Shown: positions 62,094 through 64,000 of the stretch, piece after piece
Numbering within the stretch: the first letter of the stretch is position 1
How the letters are laid out: each line of letters begins with the position of its first letter
Source of the DNA: Gymnorhina tibicen
Taxonomy: Eukaryota; Chordata; Aves; Passeriformes; Artamidae
Assembly (NCBI GenBank): GCA_013399875.1
Contig: VXAZ01006880.1
Span: 739,109 to 803,108, forward strand
Length of the DNA: 64,000 bases
Reading direction: 5' to 3'
Notes under the pieces: generated by a model
Told to the model about the DNA's origin: nothing
Database searches by the model: none
What the model saw: the letters and a program-made list of their open reading frames with translations, nothing else
Made by a program: the position numbers and the translations under genes

Positions 62094-63680
62094 CTATTCA
62101 AACAGTCTCCGAAGAAAGGACTTTTTCGCTGATGTTGATAACTTCATGGTTTTCTTCTTGCGCAGTGGTTTCATGGGTTGCTTTTTCAGGCCCACCACCT
62201 TTTGGGGAGTCTGCAGCCCTTTATTAAGGTCAACGTGCTTGTTGCAGAAGTATTTGACATTTGCTTCTGAGAGACGGAGAAGCATGGTCTCTGAGAGATC
62301 CATACACTGCGCATGGACCCAGTGGCCAGCCCCACTGGAACACAGGATCATTGCAGGCTTGTTGAGTTCTGTTGAATAGAAAGGGACCCAAGTGTTAATG
62401 TCAATATTGCAGCTGGCACAGCAGGTGATCCAGTAGCCCGTTTCTGATTCATCTTCTTCATCATCTTCATTGTAAGTGTCAGCATCGTCAACGTCAAAGC
62501 TATTGGCTTCAGCACTAAAACAAAACTCCTCCGAGTCTTCAAATGGAGTGGAGTCTCCAGGGTCTTCACTTGACGTCTGACTGCAAATTTGTGTTATCGA
62601 TTCTTCTTCCTTGTCCTCTTCTGCTCCTTTGCATCTCAAAATGTAAAAGTAGTTCGCATCTGGGAGTAACTGTTTGTTGGCCCCTGGAATGCCCAGCAAA
62701 ACAGACCCTTTACCCATGTCAGAGCCAAACCACATTCTGCAGTGTTTAATATCTGGTGTCCACTCTGGGCTCACACTTTCAACAATCTCTATCTTACTGT
62801 CTTCCAGAACTATGGTGTTACACACCAACCGTTTCTGGTTGTCAGAGTGGTAGCCACCGACAAGGACAAATTCGGTATCACTGATCTGGGTCACTATAGC
62901 ACTTGACACCGATACCCCCCCTGGCAGGATGGTGCAGGTCACAGCTGGGCTGCCCAGGGGCAGATCAATTTTTAGCTTGTACAAGTTGGGGGACCTGGTG
63001 TTATTTTGAAGTGAGTGGCCTCCCAAAATGTAGATTGTATCATCTCTGGCAATTGAAACGTGGAAAGAAAGTCCATCTTGAAGCTCTGGAAGGATGTATG
63101 ATGTACAGCACCCAAACTCAAAATCAATGAGAAACACAGATGGCAAACAGTCAACTACGCTGTTCCAGTTTTCAGTGGTTCTTTGTGCAAGAGGAGTATA
63201 CGACCTACCTCCAAACAGAACACTTATGTTTTTTCCCCGGCTATGAACTACATTAATTGTATGCCCATATCTAGCTTCAGGGACATCTCCACCCAGGTCT
63301 TTCTCAATGCATTGGAACGTCATTTTCTTGCTAGTTTTGCTTACCAGACTCATAAAGTAAATCTTATCAGAAAGGTCATTGTTAGGTGTTTTACCACCAT
63401 GGATGATATACTGGTACTCATCAGCCCTTGCATGGCTTCTGAGCATGCAAAGAGCAGGGTAGCGGAGAGGGGGAAGGTAACACGAGTCTTTAGAAAAGAA
63501 GGCAGGTTTCATTTTGAGCTCATTCTGCTTTATATCGAGGACGAAAACACCAGTGGGGCAGGATCTCTTTGGCCATCCTTTCTGACCAAAAAAGAAAACA
63601 TGCCCATCAATATTCAGGAGAGAGAAGCCAGGCTGAAGCAAGGATGAGTTACTGACGGTGGATACCATCTGCAGCGACAT
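62094..63680 (-). CDS. RAG2: RAG2, V(D)J recombinase regulatory subunit (complete, single coding exon)
   Basis: Encodes 528 aa from the family-conserved start [15 protein letters not shown] to RRLFE and TAG. RAG2 forms the heterotetramer with RAG1, stabilises signal binding and targets H3K4me3 chromatin. Residues 1 to about 350 form the six-bladed kelch propeller ([52 protein letters not shown]). An acidic hinge follows ([23 protein letters not shown]). The PHD finger begins [10 protein letters not shown] and ends CNKHV. The Thr491-Pro motif (LQTPQK) matches mouse Thr490, which controls cell-cycle degradation. One oddity: the aromatic channel residue matching Tyr445 is Leu446. An in-frame upstream ATG at 63701 could add seven residues (MAQSTDK). 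Confidence 0.97.
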   Translation of the reverse strand: MSLQMVSTVSNSSLLQPGFSLLNIDGHVFFFGQKGWPKRSCPTGVFVLDIKQNELKMKPAFFSKDSCYLPPLRYPALCMLRSHARADEYQYIIHGGKTPNNDLSDKIYFMSLVSKTSKKMTFQCIEKDLGGDVPEARYGHTINVVHSRGKNISVLFGGRSYTPLAQRTTENWNSVVDCLPSVFLIDFEFGCCTSYILPELQDGLSFHVSIARDDTIYILGGHSLQNNTRSPNLYKLKIDLPLGSPAVTCTILPGGVSVSSAIVTQISDTEFVLVGGYHSDNQKRLVCNTIVLEDSKIEIVESVSPEWTPDIKHCRMWFGSDMGKGSVLLGIPGANKQLLPDANYFYILRCKGAEEDKEEESITQICSQTSSEDPGDSTPFEDSEEFCFSAEANSFDVDDADTYNEDDEEDESETGYWITCCASCNIDINTWVPFYSTELNKPAMILCSSGAGHWVHAQCMDLSETMLLRLSEANVKYFCNKHVDLNKGLQTPQKVVGLKKQPMKPLRKKKTMKLSTSAKKSFLRRLFE

Positions 63681-63701
63681 TTTGTCTGTTGACTGCGCCA
63701 T

Positions 63702-63722
63702 ACTGTGGCTGAGAAAATAAAA
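63702..63722 (-). promoter_or_regulatory. RAG2: Splice acceptor of the RAG2 coding exon
   Basis: On the minus strand a pyrimidine-rich TTTTATTTTCTCAG ends at 63709, giving an exon start at 63708. CCACAG at 63703-63708 is an alternative acceptor. Vertebrate RAG2 normally has untranslated upstream exon(s), which here would lie beyond the window. Both acceptors keep the upstream ATG at 63701 in the message. Confidence 0.55.
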
Positions 63723-63814
63723 GAAACCAAAACAAACAGATCAAACGTGCAGTTCACACTCTGAGACCCAAAAAGACACGCTTTTCTGTGACTCAAGAGA
63801 TGAATCAAGCTAGA

Positions 63815-64000
63815 GGTCTGCACCGGCCCCGCGGTGTTTTGGGGATTTTGTGCACACTCCGGCCTGTTGGCACACGGAGCCCGCACACGGTGCGACCTCT
63901 ACGCTGGGGCGCCTTCCCGGGGCGGCTCCCATGGGCACGCGGCCCCGCGGGCTGCTGGGGCCGGTAGTTCTCGCTGGGCTGCCCGGCCCGGCCCGGCCCG
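63815..64000. promoter_or_regulatory. CpG island at right edge, probable promoter of the next gene
   Basis: This sequence is GC-rich and CpG-dense, including repeated CCCGG units at the very end, and starts about 110 bases beyond the RAG2 coding exon. RAG2 is a tissue-restricted gene without a known CpG promoter. In mammals IFTAP (C11orf74) starts in this position on the opposite strand, so this is most likely its promoter. No IFTAP coding sequence could be read in the last bases. Confidence 0.5.

Overview
The window is vertebrate nuclear DNA, almost certainly from a bird. It carries several CR1 LINE fragments, which are typical of avian and reptilian genomes, short introns, and the gene order PRR5L - TRAF6 - RAG1 - RAG2. 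The mammalian counterpart lies on human 11p12, where IFTAP follows RAG2. The proteins read as avian-type forms (RAG1 1036 aa, RAG2 528 aa, TRAF6 543 aa). The exact species cannot be told from sequence alone.

Layout. (1) 1-9.3 kb, + strand: the last four coding exons of PRR5L, an mTORC2-associated protein; its 5' exons lie left of the window. (2) 9.3-20.7 kb: PRR5L 3' UTR or intergenic DNA of unknown extent. It holds a 272-bp inverted-repeat element at 15.3 kb and a CR1 scrap, with no recognisable gene. (3) 20.7-43.9 kb, - strand: TRAF6, a RING E3 ligase of TLR/IL-1R/CD40/RANK signalling. It has six coding exons, a probable 3.5-kb 3' UTR with one miR-146 seed match, a 5' untranslated splice, and a CpG-island promoter at 43.3-43.9 kb. 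(4) 44-50.8 kb: intergenic DNA with a 0.7-kb CR1 copy. It also has a lymphoid-looking promoter candidate (paired E-boxes, RUNX, GATA, TATA-like) ahead of a splice donor, which fits RAG1's untranslated first exon. (5) 50.8-53.9 kb, + strand: RAG1, with the whole coding region in one exon and the three catalytic acidic residues intact. (6) 53.9-62.1 kb: the convergent RAG1/RAG2 spacer. (7) 62.1-63.7 kb, - strand: RAG2, also one coding exon, with kelch propeller, acidic hinge and PHD finger. (8) 63.8-64.0 kb: a CpG island, probably the promoter of the next gene (IFTAP by synteny).

How the genes relate: RAG1 and RAG2 together form the V(D)J recombinase and keep the tail-to-tail arrangement of their transposon ancestor. 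TRAF6 and PRR5L are old syntenic neighbours acting in innate/TNF-superfamily signalling and in mTORC2. I found no unknown multi-gene system. The most useful leads are a tyrosine-to-leucine change in the RAG2 H3K4me3 channel, a possible RAG2 N-terminal extension, the RAG1 promoter candidate, the 15.3-kb inverted-repeat element, and a segment apparently missing from PRR5L.
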